DNA of 64,000 nucleotides. Source: Ecdyonurus torrentis (taxonomy: Eukaryota > Arthropoda > Insecta > Ephemeroptera > Heptageniidae). Within the stretch, counting starts at the first letter, position 1, and the number at the start of each line of letters is the position of its first letter. Below, piece by piece: positions 24,900 to 36,240 of the stretch. The notes below the pieces were generated by a model. It ran no database searches, was not told the origin of the DNA, and saw only the letters and a program-made list of their open reading frames with translations. A program made the position numbers and the translations under genes. The stretch spans positions 13,963,291-14,027,290 of the forward strand of contig OX439137.1 in NCBI GenBank assembly GCA_949318235.1, read 5' to 3'.

Positions 24900-27125
24900 T
24901 TCAAGACCTAAGAAACAGAGTCCAGTCTTGAAAATTTTATGAAAAGTTCAGGAATATTTTATCTTTCAGGGGAAAATCATAAATAATTGATTGAAATATG
25001 CTTTCTATTTTTTCTTTAATAATAAAATATAAAATTGAGTAACTTTCATTTCTAGTAAAAAATGAAGAAGTTTTGACTGTTTCAAGACCTAAGAAACAGA
25101 GTCCAGTCTTGAAAATTTTATGAAAAGTTCAGGAGTATTTTATCTTTCAGGGGCAAAGAATAAATAGTTGATTGAAACATGCTCCTAAATTAAAGGTTAT
25201 TTTAAACTTGTAAAACCAGACTATAGTCTTTTAAGAGACCTAATTAGCTAAATCTACTTCTGAATTTTTCAGGAAAAGTTCAAGAAAGAAATATTTTTTC
25301 AGGAATATATTCATTTACTTGATTGAAACATGCTATCAATTTTTACTTTAAATTAAAATTCTAAGTTAATTTTTTTGTCAAATTTTATGAAGTTTTATTT
25401 TTTTCGAGGTCGAAACAGCTGAGTCCAGTCCTGAATTTTTCAGGAAAAGTTCAGGATAAAATAATTTTTTCAGGAAAATATTCATTTACTTGATTGAAAC
25501 ATATGCTATCAATTTTTGTTTTAAATTAAAATTCGAAGTTTAATTATTTAGTAAAATTTTAATAATTTTATATATTTTGTAAGACCTAAATAGACGAGTC
25601 CAGTCTTGAATGTTTCAGGAAAAGTTCAGGAAGATTTTATCTTTCAGGAGATATATTTATTTTATTGATTGAAACATGCTTTTAATTTTTGCTGTTATTT
25701 GAAATTTAACAATTGAGTATCGTTTAATTTTAGTCAAATCTAAAGAAGTTTTGTTTTTCAAGTTTTAAATAGCTGATTCCACTCCTGAATTTTTCAGGAA
25801 AAGTTCAGGAAGAATTTATCTGTCAGGAAATATAAATGTTTGGTTAATTGAAACATGCTTTTAATTTTTGCTGTTATTTGAAATTTAAAAATTGAGTATA
25901 GTTTAATTTTTAGTCAAATCTAAAGAAGTTTTTTTTTTCAAGTTTTAAATAGCTGATTCCACTCCTGAATTTTTCAGGAAAAGTTTAGGAAGATTTTATC
26001 TTTCAGGAGATATATTTATTTTATTGATTGAAACATGCTTTTAATTTTTGCTGTTATTTGAAATTTAAAAATTGAGTATCGTTTAATTTTAGTCAAATCT
26101 AAAGAAAGTTTTGTTTTTCAAGTTTTAAATAGCTGATTCCACTCCTGAATTTTTCAGGAAAAGTTCAGGAAGATTTTATCTTTCAGGAGATATATTCATT
26201 TTATTGATTGAAACATGCTTTTAATTTTTGCTGTTATTTGAAATTTAAAAATTGAGTATCGTTTAATTTTAGTCAAATCTAAAGAAGTTTTGTTTTTCAA
26301 GTTTTAAATAGCTGATTCCACTCCTGAATTTTTCAGGAAAAGTTCAGGAAGAATTTATCTGTCAGGAAATATAAATGTTTGGTTAATTGAAACATGCTTT
26401 TAATTTTTGCTGTTATTTGAAATTTAAAAATTGAGTATAGTTTAATTTTTAGTCAAATCTAAAGAAGTTTTTTTTTTTCAAGTTTTAAATAGCTGATTCC
26501 ACTCCTGAATTTTTCAGGAAAAGTTCAGGAAGATTTTATCTTTCAGGAGATATATTTATTTTATTGATTGAAACATGCTTTTAATTTTTGCTGTTATTTG
26601 AAATTTAAAAATTGAGTATAGTTTAATTTTTAGTCAAATCTAAAGAAGTTTTTTTTTTCAAGTTTTAAATAGCTGATTCCACTCCTGAATTTTTCAGGAA
26701 AAGTTCAGGAAGATTTTATCTTTCAGGAGATATATTTATTTTATTGATTGAAACATGCTTTTAACTTTTGCTGTTATTTGAAATTTAAAAATTGAGTATA
26801 GTTTAATTTTTAGTCAAATCTAAAGAAGTTTTGTTTTTCAAGTTTTAAATAGCTGATTCCACTCCTGAATTTTTCAGGAAAAGTTCAGGAAGAATTTATC
26901 TGTCAGGAAATATAAATGTTTGGTTAATTGAAACATGCTACTAATTTTAAAATAAATGAAACTTGAAAACTTACCTTTAGTGCAATCTCGTTCCAATTTC
27001 AATAAAATTTAATGTTTTGAAGACCTAAATAGCGGAGTCCAGTCCTGAATTTTTTAGGAAAACTTCAAGAAGAATTTATCTTTTAGGAAAACTATTTAAC
27101 TAGTCAATTGAAACATGCTATGCAT
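24900..27125. repeat. Right-arm tandem array, about 13 inverted units
   Basis: The same units as the left arm in reverse orientation (ATTGAAACATGCT, TTCAGGAAAAGTTCAGGA). The copy number is lower than in the left arm. One unit near the axis is duplicated with a GTTTTGACTGTTTCAAGACC block at 24889 and 25069. Confidence 0.9.
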
Positions 27126-27364
27126 TTTTGCTTTATTTTGAACTCATTGTAGAGTCCAAACTTGGTGTTATATTTATTTAATGGGTATTTTTAGTGCTTG
27201 TTAACCCGAATGTAGTCACGAAATTGATAGGAGAAGTAAAGGAAGGCACTATCTTCCAGAATATGCAAATAAATAGTAAATTATAACGATGTAATGGTTA
27301 TTTTAGCTCATTTTAGAAGTTGCGGTCACTTCTAAGATTGAAATTTAAAGTAAATCTACTTTTC

Positions 27365-27440
27365 CCGCGGTGCGCATGCGCTCTCGGTTGCAACGTTGCC
27401 ATTTTCAAGTTTCGCGGCAGTCGCTATGCGCATGCGCCTA
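27365..27440. promoter_or_regulatory. CpG-rich, NRF1-like block in the right end of the foldback element
   Basis: Inverted twin of 20940-21020, with GCGCATGCGC at 27372-27381 and 27428-27437. Confidence 0.4.
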
Positions 27441-27728
27441 GTAATTAATTAGCGTTCTTAATTAGCGAATATCTCACTAATTATGCATTTCCCCAAGAAA
27501 TGCATAATGACCTTTTCGATCCCATTTTCGATCTAGTTTCCAAAAATACCAAAATCAAAATCGTAGCTGGAGTGCCGGTAAAGTAACATCTTACCAAAGT
27601 AAGAATATCATTATAAGTATTGCTTAACAATAAAAACTTGGAATGCATATTTTTAGGTGATTATATCTGGATTTATATGTATGTATGTATATTTTGACGC
27701 AGCATATACATATATCGGAAACATATGA

Positions 27729-28442
27729 ATGCTGTTCGTGTTCGTAAGCCTCTGTTCTCTGCTCCTAAAAAAAATGACGATATCAACTTTGGTTTTCAAA
27801 TGGAAAATGCGCAGATTTTGGTGCAAGATGGGTTCACCAATAACATTATGTCATATATGTCATGTACAGATATGATATGGCCAAAAGTTCCCGAACGATT
27901 TGCATAAGCAACTCGCAACCACCCCGCAACCACCCTATAATGCTGTTCAATAACCCGCCTGTTCTCTTGCACCAAAAAATGCGCATTCCATTTGAATAAC
28001 CAAAGGCGATCGTCATTTTAGGAGCAGAGAACAGGGTTTACGAACAGCATTTATTCTAATGCTGTTCGTAAACCCTGGGTGCGTACCGTATTTCGATGAG
28101 AGCGCTGTGCAGTGCTGTGGCAATACGGTACGAATTCTGAGCAATTTGGATACTTTGCGCTAGCAAATACGGTACGCCAGACCTCTGTGAGGCGCCTCAC
28201 CTATTTACTTTCAGAAGTGTGCAAAGGTTATCAGCATCAGCTGTTGTCCGTTCGGGTCTCTCCGGTAAACGCTGTGAAGCGCTGACAGAGGTGATACGGT
28301 ACGTTTTGTCAGCACTCTCAGCGCTCGCAAGTGAATACGGTGCGCACCCCCTGTTCTCTTGCACCAAAAAATGCGCATTCCATTTGAATAACCATAGGCG
28401 ATCGTCATTTTCGGTGCAGAGAACAGGGTTTACGAACAGCAT
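27729..28442. repeat. Three clustered copies of the ATGCTGTTCG MITE family
   Basis: Copies at 27729-27846, 27940-28050 and 28059-28442 share ends ATGCTGTTCGTAAACCCTG and CAGGGTTTACGAACAGCAT, and inner blocks such as AAAATGCGCA and GCGATCGTCATTTT. The third copy is split by the element at 28078-28348. A decayed Tc1-type MITE end lies between copies (GGCCAAAAGTTCCCGAACG near 27879). Shorter relatives are at 34913 and 37233. Confidence 0.8.
28078..28348. mobile_element. 271-bp TIR element nested in a MITE, 5-bp TSD
   Basis: Ends GGTGCGTACCGTATTTC and GAATACGGTGCGCACC are inverted. CCCTG is duplicated at 28073-28077 and 28349-28353. Removing the element and one CCCTG restores an uninterrupted MITE. 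The interior has further inverted CGGTACG blocks and is GC-richer than its surroundings. No ORF of note; superfamily not assigned. Confidence 0.8.
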
Positions 28443-28748
28443 TACTATCTCTTTATGAGAAAACGCAGCGGCGCGCCGCTGCTCCGTTCAGGAACTTTTG
28501 GTACAAGCTGTATGTACCATCGGTCAGTGATTGCTTATGATTGTTAATGTAAGTAGATAACTCATGTAATCCAGAGAGGATTCCCGCTGAAAAGTACTGG
28601 TCAGCTGGAGACGTGTAGTGCGGGTCAAAATTACATTGATCAAATGGGCAACAAAATATAACTTCCAGGATAAAATAAATTGAAAGGCAACAGAAAATTG
28701 AATAACGATATTCTCTTTGGATTACCTATCTATAGAAATACCTTAATG

Positions 28749-28947
28749 ATTGTTTATGTTTACTCAAAAAGTGGAAAATGAAGTGACCAAAAGAGGAAAC
28801 CACGTTACGGTAAAAGTAGGAGAAAAGCTGGTGCCAGCAGCAAGCTATAAAAGGCCTGAGCTACCTCCCACTTTTACCGTCACATGCTTTCCTCTTCCGG
28901 CACGTCCTTTTCCGTATTTTAGGTAAACAGAAGCGGTCATAAACAAT
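28749..28947. repeat. Hairpin element of about 200 bp
   Basis: Arms ATTGTTTATG and CATAAACAAT, with inner inverted blocks GACGGTAAAAGT-type and GAAGAGGAAA-type sequences. Its ends differ from the other MITE families in the window. Confidence 0.55.
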
Positions 28948-30132
28948 CAGTATGGTATGGATCCAGAGGGGGGGAGGACGATCTCCCCAAACCGTTCAAA
29001 ATACATTAATGCGGTGTTTCTTCGTAAACCCTGTTTCCTTATTGCTCTAAAAAAGCCCAAAAGCATTAGGTGATTATCTTTTTCTTTCTTCTTTTTTTTT
29101 GGGGGGGGGGGGGGGCAAGAAAAACAAAGTTTATGAGCATCATTATTATAAAGGGGTACCCAACCCCCTCACCTGAAATTAACATTCATTTAGTATAGGG
29201 AATCGTCCCCTCTCCATGCAGGACTTTTCATTTGATCATCCTACTTGCAACCATTAGTTTTTCAAAGCAATATATGTACAGTTCTTGCAAAAAAGTACTC
29301 AAATGATTTGTTTAGGCAACCCACACAACACCCTTATGCTATCTGTATGAGAAAATGAAGCCGCTGCCCCATTCGGGTACTTTTGGTCAAAGCTGTACCA
29401 CCAGTACATAGGGACTGGTACCGGGTTCAAAAGAACTGCTTTTGAGAACCAGTTCTAATGAACTGCATGGTTCTTATAACTGCCCTCTCAGGACTGGGGT
29501 TCTCCTTTTTTAAGAACAAAGTTTGAAGAAACCATTGCTCAAATTTGCAAGACTTGCGATGCGAAGGGTACAATTAATACAATGTATCAAAAGTTGAGTT
29601 ATTTGTATTATAACTAAAAAAAAAAAGAAAAAGAAAAAAAAAAGGGTAATGATAATTTAATAAATAAATAAAAGTATATGAATCTTACGGTGGGGGTTTA
29701 AACCAATATATATATATATATATATTAATTAAATGCATGGTGGGGGGAAAAAAGTCACAGAAGAGTGTGGGGGCTGGGAAGCTGTGTAAAAAAATATGAT
29801 GATAAGGGGTCAGATAGCAGGGTTGACAATATTTGGAGTGCATGCCATGATATGTACGATGGCCAAAAAAGTATGAATTGTAACTAGAACTGGTTCTTAA
29901 GAAACCACCAAAAACCCGCTTCCAAAAACTGGTTCTAAAAAATCTGTTCTTATAAAGAAACACCTGTCTGGAAACTGAGGTCAACCGAAAATTGGAGGTG
30001 GTGGTTTAGGTCCATATGTATTATATATTTAAGCATGTGCATCTTACTATGTGTGTACATATTAATTTTTTATTCTTTTAAGATTTGACTGACAAAACAA
30101 TAAAATTTATTTTTCAACTGAAAGTTTAACTG
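28948..30132. other. Intergenic repeat-rich DNA
   Basis: Contains a poly-G run near 29100-29115, fragments of Tc1-type MITE ends (GGTCAAAGCTGTACC near 29384) and partly inverted AGAACTGGTTCT-type blocks at 29450 and 29885 that may be a decayed terminal-repeat element. No gene recognised. Confidence 0.45.
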
Positions 30133-30256
30133 TACAGCTCTGGCCAAAAGTTCCCGAACGATTTGCATAGGCAACCTGCAACAACACTATGTTATCTTTA
30201 TGAGAAAACGCAGCGGCCGCCGCTGCCCCGTTCGGGAACTTTTGGCCAGAGCTGTA
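30133..30256. mobile_element. Tc1/mariner-type MITE, intact copy
   Basis: TA-bounded, 124 bp. Ends TACAGCTCTGGCCAAAAGTT and AACTTTTGGCCAGAGCTGTA are exact inversions, and the interior has GGCAACC, CTTTATGAGAAAACGC and GCGGCCGCCGC. The TA boundary and the end sequence style are typical of Tc1-like elements. Confidence 0.85.
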
Positions 30257-30278
30257 CATGCATATATGCATTTAACTG

Positions 30279-30382
30279 TACACCTCTGGCCAAAAGTTTA
30301 CAGCGTTTTCCTATAAAGATAACATAGTGTAGTTGCGGGTTGCCTATACAAATCGTTCTCAAACTTTTGGCCAGAGCTGGAC
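30279..30382. mobile_element. Tc1/mariner-type MITE, inverted second copy
   Basis: Same family as 30133-30256, with its interior in the opposite orientation (GATAACATAGTGTAGTTGCG). Together the two copies could pair as a larger hairpin 164 bp upstream of the ZAD gene start codon. Confidence 0.75.
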
Positions 30383-30546
30383 ATGTATTGTACAGTATAC
30401 GTAGTACGTACATGTAAATAAATCCTGGCGGGCGTTTACTATCCGAGAGTATCGATATACATATTATGTTTAAATCTGTATGAAATTATTTTATGAATGT
30501 ATATGCTTGATCATAAAATATTTTTAAAACTTTACTGTTTTATAGA

Positions 30547-32390
30547 ATGCTTGAGCTATCATCATTGTGCAGAATGTGTGCTTCTAACATTGCTGATGAA
30601 CACAGAAGTTTATCATTACTCGACTCTTCTCAACCTCACTTGCAATGGGCTATGGAAAAATTAGGCATGTCAGTAAGTCCAAGTTTTAAAATGCATAACA
30701 GTTACATTGTGATTTGTAATGTATGATAAAAATATGGCATGCATATACATATTATATGTGTGTTAAGAAAAAAAAATAAAGATAAAAAATTATCTGTATT
30801 TTTTTATTCAGCAGGTTATTGCCAGCTTTGCAATGCCAGCAATGCAGATTTCTAAATTATTTTCAGTTTTTTTTTTTTTTTTTTTTTTCTTTTAGTGTGT
30901 TTCAGTTTGAAAATATTATGATTTGTTAAGTCCTTATACTCCTGATACTAACAAATTACAAAGCATTGAGTATAAAAAAAAATTCTTTAAATGTTGACTG
31001 CTGTGGCAACATTGCACAGTCATCAGCCAAAAAGGAAATAAGAAAACAATATTTTTACAGTGTTTTTTTGATTGAGAGGAATGCAATGTTACATTCATTT
31101 CTATATTGTTTGTAACTTTACTCCTATAGCAACGGAACAAGAGCAGATGGATTTAATAAATACAACTGATTGAGATTAAAAAAAATGATTGATTGATTGA
31201 TTGATTAATTGATCTGGATTTTAAATTATTAATTATTCACTTAGAAAATTGTCATGTGTATTAAAATTAATTGATTTTTTTTTTTTTTTTTTTTTTTTTA
31301 ATAATAAATTCTTTAAGGCAGGAAATTAGGTACTGAGGGATTTGACTAAAAAGTAGTATACATACATACATACATATCATGACGCTATTAATCCCTTTCG
31401 GGGTAAGCCAACAACACAGATGTTTTATCCTGACCCAGTGATAGACCTCCACAACTTCCTATCCTGACATACTTCACTTGCTTCCGCCAGTCTCATACCT
31501 TGTTTCATACATTTCCTTTTGCATTTCATACTGCGTACATTCTTATTTAGTAGTAAAAGAAGAAAAATCTGATAAGGTATCTCCCGTATCTCCAAAAATG
31601 TAAAAAATGGGGGGGGGGGGGGGGTCAAGGTGCTAAATTTTAAATTCTGATTTTTTTGTAGGTTTATTCCCATAAGAGCTACAGTATGTTAATTTCAATA
31701 AATATTTTCTCTAAATATTTTTATTGTAACTTTTTTTCTTTCTTTCTTTTTTTTTTTTTTTTTTTTTTATATCTGATGCCATGGCTTCTAAAAATGTGAT
31801 AAAAATTTATCATAGGTATCTATAACTATTATCTTTTAAATGTCATCATAAAGTTTGAAAGTTTTCTTTTTTTAGATTTTAAGATACAAGCCATATAAAT
31901 ATACCACCCTTAAATAATTATTAATTGTTTCAGTTTGGTGATCGAGAGCTGCCAACTCTTGTATGTCTTTCATGCTCTGCAGATATTCATGAGTGGCTGC
32001 TTTGTGAAACAAGAATAAAAAAAGCCAATATATATTTACATTCAGTTGTAACTGAGTTCAAGAATCATGAAACAAACCTCAGTACCTCAGTACAGAGTGC
32101 ATCACAGTCTCAGCATATCCCATTAAAAACTCCTATTAAAACTTCACATGACTTAGATGAGAAATCAAATCTCAATTCATTAATTACTATATATAAGTTA
32201 AAAGACCTAAGAGTTGATATCAAAAGGCTAAATGAAAAAATCATAGAAAGATTTGCTTCTACAACTGATTTGAAAAAGCCTAATACATATAATTCTCATG
32301 GCCTTGTAAAAGATTGCTTTATTGGGACACTGCATAGTAATTTATGTTACAAAATAAACCCAAAATCTGGTAAGATTTATATTCTATCAT

Positions 32391-32480
<90 letters not shown>

Positions 32481-33778
32481 AGTGCTTCCCTTCTAAAATC
32501 TAGTTACTCACACACTGGTCTAAGGCCAAGAGCAAGTCTGATCAAAGCTGTTTTATAATGTTTTGCCTTTAAGTGTTTAAATGTTAGATACTAGGCATAC
32601 TGTATTTTAATGACACTATGTCCCCCTCCTTTTAACGTATATGCAAATAAAAACTGCATATGGTAGTTGTACTAGTTATTGGCATGCTTGCCGCAATTAT
32701 CGGCAGGTGTTTGCTGCTTTTTTTTTTTTTATAATATGTTCCTCCTACTTGGAGCATTGAAATTTTTACACAGAAATGATTCCTCAATCATCTCTTTTAT
32801 AGTAAAATTTTAAAACCCTTAGAGACAAAGGTAGTTTATAAATTACAACTGCCGATAACTGCGGCCTGTTGATAACTATAGTCATTTATCATATATCTAG
32901 CACTCGTCTATGCTAGAACATTTATACAAGTCCCCCTTAACATTTATCACATTAGATAGCAATTCAACGTGCTCTAATCTCTACCAACTATTTTCTAAAT
33001 ATTTTTTTTAACTTATTAGATAATCTAAAGCATTTTATTAATTTCCAATTCTATGTGCTCTAATCTCTGCTATACTACTGTATCATAATTTATTATTATT
33101 ATTATTTAACATAATATCTTATATTTGATTGTATCTTTATTATTTTATTTTTATTTTTTCCTTAATTTTGAAGTATACGTCTTGTGTACTTCACTGCTTA
33201 AATTCTTGAAAGTTGTAGTGATATTTAAATTATTGTGTTGATGCCCCTCTTTCATTTGATTCTTATGTATTTCCACAGGTATGAGATCTCCATCAGTTCT
33301 AAACAGCAGCCAAACTAAAAAAGTACAGTCCAAGAAATTTAAATGCACAATCACTAAAACTGTATGCTGTCTCTGTGGTAAAGTATTTCCAACTAGATAT
33401 GCTAGATTTCTTCACAATCGTTATGCTCATAAAAACACAAAAATATTTAAATGTTGCAAATGTCACAAAATTACACAATCTTACACAGCACTTCAAAGAC
33501 ATTTTACATATTGTTCTAAGGAGTTTATGCTATGTCAGCTATGTGAATATAAAACAAAAAGAAATTACAGACTTAAATGTCATATCTCCTATAAGCATGA
33601 AGGAGGTGGTTACAAATGCAAATATTGCTCTTTAAAGTTATGTTTTACAGATTCAGTTATTAAACATGAAAAGTATGCTCACTCAAATTTGCGTAGATTT
33701 ATGTGTGACATTTGTAAACAAACATATAAATATAAAGTCAGTCTGAAAAGTCATAAAAAAAATATTCACCACAAATAG
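30547..33778 (+). CDS. ZAD-type C2H2 zinc-finger protein, 3 coding exons, 353 aa
   Basis: Probable DNA-binding nuclear regulator. Exons 30547-30672, 31934-32369 and 33279-33778 join in frame at GT-AG borders. Exon 1 and the start of exon 2 carry the four Cys ligands of a ZAD dimerisation module: C8 and C11 (CRMC), C53 and C56 (CLSC). The linker (about 70-205) is polar and unremarkable. Exon 3 encodes five C2H2-type fingers: CxxC at CCLCGK, FKCCKC (final ligand Cys instead of His), LCQLCE, YKCKYC and FMCDIC. An acceptor-like TTTTATAG just before the ATG suggests a 5' UTR exon upstream. ZAD plus C2H2 is mainly an arthropod architecture. No orthologue is recognised. A (TC)n run follows the exon 2 donor by about 25 bases. 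Confidence 0.88.
32395..32480. repeat. (TC)n microsatellite near the ZAD-gene exon 2 donor
   Basis: About 40 TC units with one TG interruption, starting about 25 bases after the donor at 32370. Confidence 0.9.
32655..32885. mobile_element. MITE of the TTATCGGCA family, single copy
   Basis: Left GTAGTTGTACTAGTTATTGG and ATTATCGGCAGGTGTTTGCT; right TGCCGATAACTGCGGCCTG then TGATAACTATAG. A poly-T run is in the middle. In the second intron of the ZAD gene. Confidence 0.7.
32955..33075. repeat. Fragments of the GTGCTCTAATCTC repeat family
   Basis: Two direct fragments, AATTCAACGTGCTCTAATCT and ATTCTATGTGCTCTAATCTC, about 90 bp apart. The same sequence forms inverted ends of the elements at 38372-38506 and 47597-48490. 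Confidence 0.6.
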
Positions 33779-34328
33779 TTAACACAATTGTGATGGTACA
33801 TTTCAATGTCCCTTACATGTCTTCCGACTCCCTGTATAACAGCTGTATAAATTTTTAGACAAGCAGGATTCAAGCTTTTACACTCCAGCGCTGTGATTGG
33901 AAGCAAAAAAATACTATTACTATACTGCTTCCCAAGGTTTAGGGTCTTGTTTCACCTGAGCGTAAGAATTCTGAGTATCTCTGTTTATGTCATACATTAT
34001 ATCATTTCTCACCTTTATTCAGCCTTATCATAATAGTTCAAATAGCCCCCAAACGTACCGCAGTGTTCACTCTAGAGAGGGAAATTTAACTCTTGTCTAA
34101 AATATCAGCCAAGAGTTGGAAGAATTATAAGGGACATTCAGTACATTTTATCATTCAAAAACTCCCACTAAATTTCCAGAGGTCTTGCACTCATTTTTTA
34201 GCTCCTTTTGTTTGAAAGTTTAAGCTTGTTCTTCTATATGCAATAGATGCTGTGTTAAAATACATATTATCACAATCATTTGTTTGCACTAAAAAAGGCA
34301 TGAGTATTTTGTAAAATGGAATAAACCA

Positions 34329-34400
<72 letters not shown>

Positions 34401-34422
34401 TATCCTATATATATATATATAT

Positions 34423-34460
<38 letters not shown>

Positions 34461-34485
34461 CCTATATATATATATATAATTTTTT
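33779..34485. other. ZAD-gene 3' flank and (TA)n tracts
   Basis: Unremarkable AT-rich sequence to about 34330, with AATAAA near 34320. Then nearly continuous (TA)n at 34332-34480 interrupted by short CCTATA steps. No coding sequence. Confidence 0.6.
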
Positions 34486-34912
34486 AAATCAACTTCACTT
34501 GGGTGCAATATTTTTATTATGTTATTTAATTTTATTACATGCAATAATATCCTCTGTATTTAAGAAAGACCATATCCATGTAATTAAATTTATTTCATTG
34601 TAAAAATATTGCTCCATGTAGTTAGGTCATAATATTTATGATTTAATTAGTGACATTTTTAAAATGTTGCTTTTTTTATATTAATATTATTTTATTAATT
34701 TCTTTATCAAAGATGCATGGAGCATTATTATCATATTAATTTTCTGTGGCATTTTATTATTATTATTATTATTTCTGCACAAGAAAAGTTAGCAGATACG
34801 TCTTTCAATAATATAAAGCTATTTTGAATCATAAGTATTATTTTCTCTATTTACATATTTACTTATTTAAATATTGTAATTGTGTGTGTTTTATATTGAT
34901 ATAGTTCTAATG

Positions 34913-35026
34913 ATGTTTGTAAACCCTGTTTTTCGTGCTCCAAACCACAACAAAATGATGATCGCCCAATGCTTTTTAAATGGACGTGCGCATTTTTTGA
35001 AGTAAGGGAACAGGGTTTACAAACAT
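34913..35026. mobile_element. Short MITE ATGTTTGTAAACCCTG, copy 1
   Basis: 114-bp hairpin with ends ATGTTTGTAAACCCTGTT and AACAGGGTTTACAAACAT. Inner GTGCGCATTTTTT matches the ATGCTGTTCG family at 27729-28442. Confidence 0.8.
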
Positions 35027-35491
35027 AATTACTGTCTAAGTCATGTCAATTACCTGTTAATTACCCCCTGCATTTAATATTAATGAGTGGAAAGGCCCAA
35101 ACTGTACAGAGAGGCATGTTATTACCCGTTATGCGGTGCATGGTTTCCATCATGTAATCTGTCAGATTAAAGAATATCACGAGTGTAATGATAAATGTGT
35201 ATGTTTGTTATGTGGTGGCCTATGTACTAGGTACCACTTACTTAATTGTCCATCTCGGACCCTATTATTAAGTCAATATGCAAAACTGTAGACTTATAGA
35301 GTGCAATGTAAATATATATGTATAAGTACACCTTGGTGTTTAATAAATAAAATAAATAAATAATTTCAATAATTATTTTCTCTCTTATCTAATGGACACT
35401 GGTTCTGAAAATTATGATAGGTAGCTGTTACTGTTAACTTTCAAATGGCATCATAATATGATCTTTAAAATGAAGCTCTACAAATTTCCAT

Positions 35492-35591
35492 GATCTACAC
35501 TTGACAAAGTCGCGGCTACCTGGAGCTTCTGCTATATAAAAAAGACAGGTGTGTTTTCACCAGGTAGCTGCAAATTTGTAAAGTGTAGATC
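35492..35591. mobile_element. 100-bp hairpin MITE with GATCTACACTT ends
   Basis: Ends GATCTACACTT and AAGTGTAGATC, inner CGCGGCTACCTGGAGCTTCT and inverted CCAGGTAGCTGC. A decayed copy is at 18587-18680 and related ends (ACTTTACAAATTT) are at 45031-45172. Confidence 0.75.
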
Positions 35592-35984
35592 AAGCTTTGA
35601 TTTGACATGAAAATATTAATATATATAACCCTTAAAGGTATAGAAAACATGAAACAACTTGTTCTTTTTAATTATTAAATACACAATGGGATCTACAAAA
35701 CTGATGATAATTTTTACCAGAATGTAAATGTGGACCCACAAGAGAGCGTGAAAATACTGTAAAGTATGCAATTTGCGTGAATATTTCTTTCTATGACGTC
35801 GGAAACATGCAAAAATTTGTGTGAAACTGTTGTGTGGGTTGCATAAATCTAAATTTTCTGATCACTGCTACGGAACTACACAGTTAGGTTTTGAGACCAA
35901 TTAATGTTCGTTATGTAAGTCCCATCAAGTGTTTTGTGATATAAATATATGCTAATGTTTTCATGTTGTCTATGCCTTTAATTT

Positions 35985-36240
35985 TGAAACTGATATTATT
36001 TATATGAAAAATATATGACTTAAATGATGATAATGATGATGACCCTTGCCAGTGACAAGAGTCCCAACATTAAAACTGCCAAGATATATAAAATATAAAA
36101 AGAAGCTTATACAGACCTTAATTTTGCAATTGGTATTATTTATAATGTCATAATATAAGACTAGGGAGACAATGACCCTTGCCATTGACGTGTGTCCCCG
36201 AAATTAAAATTTCCAAGACGTATACAAATATAAAAATAAT
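35985..36240. repeat. Tandem duplication of about 125 bp
   Basis: Two adjacent diverged units share ATTATTTATA, a GACCCTTGCCA block, GTGTCCC/GAGTCCC and a TTAAAA-TGCCAAGA or TTCCAAGA block ending in ATAAAAATA-like sequence. Non-coding. Confidence 0.6.

Larger units (their letters stand above)
20790..27595. mobile_element. 6.8-kb foldback transposon with 8-bp target-site duplication
   Basis: The ends are exact inverted copies: GGTAAGATGTTAC at 20790 and GTAACATCTTACC ending at 27595, with near-perfect inverted identity inward for about 450 bp. The flanks are the direct repeat AAAGTAAG at 20782-20789 and 27596-27603, an exact 8-bp duplication. Inside, both arms consist of about 180-bp tandem units in opposite orientation, meeting at a short spacer near 24870-24895. 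There is no ORF, so it must be mobilised by a transposase encoded elsewhere. Foldback organisation recalls Drosophila FB and Galileo. An 8-bp duplication fits hAT, P or Merlin superfamilies; the terminal GG favours none decisively. Confidence 0.92.

Noticed and set aside
21250..27125. Regular array resembling a CRISPR locus
   Set aside because: The 180-bp units have no unique spacers, are inverted around an axis, and lie in a eukaryotic transposon with a target-site duplication.
27725..28458. Short frames on both strands between 27.7 and 28.5 kb
   Set aside because: They fall in nested MITEs; their similarity to one another reflects the inverted repeats.
28961..29120. Poly-G runs (also near 1395, 31610) as G-quadruplex elements
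   Set aside because: Simple homopolymers that may partly reflect sequencing error; no evidence for a regulatory role.
31360..31640. ATCCCTTTCGGGGTAAGCC phrase resembling the 3' end of RTE-type LINEs
   Set aside because: Only a short stretch with no RT remnant; likeness to RTE tails rests on memory of similar phrases, so no element is claimed.
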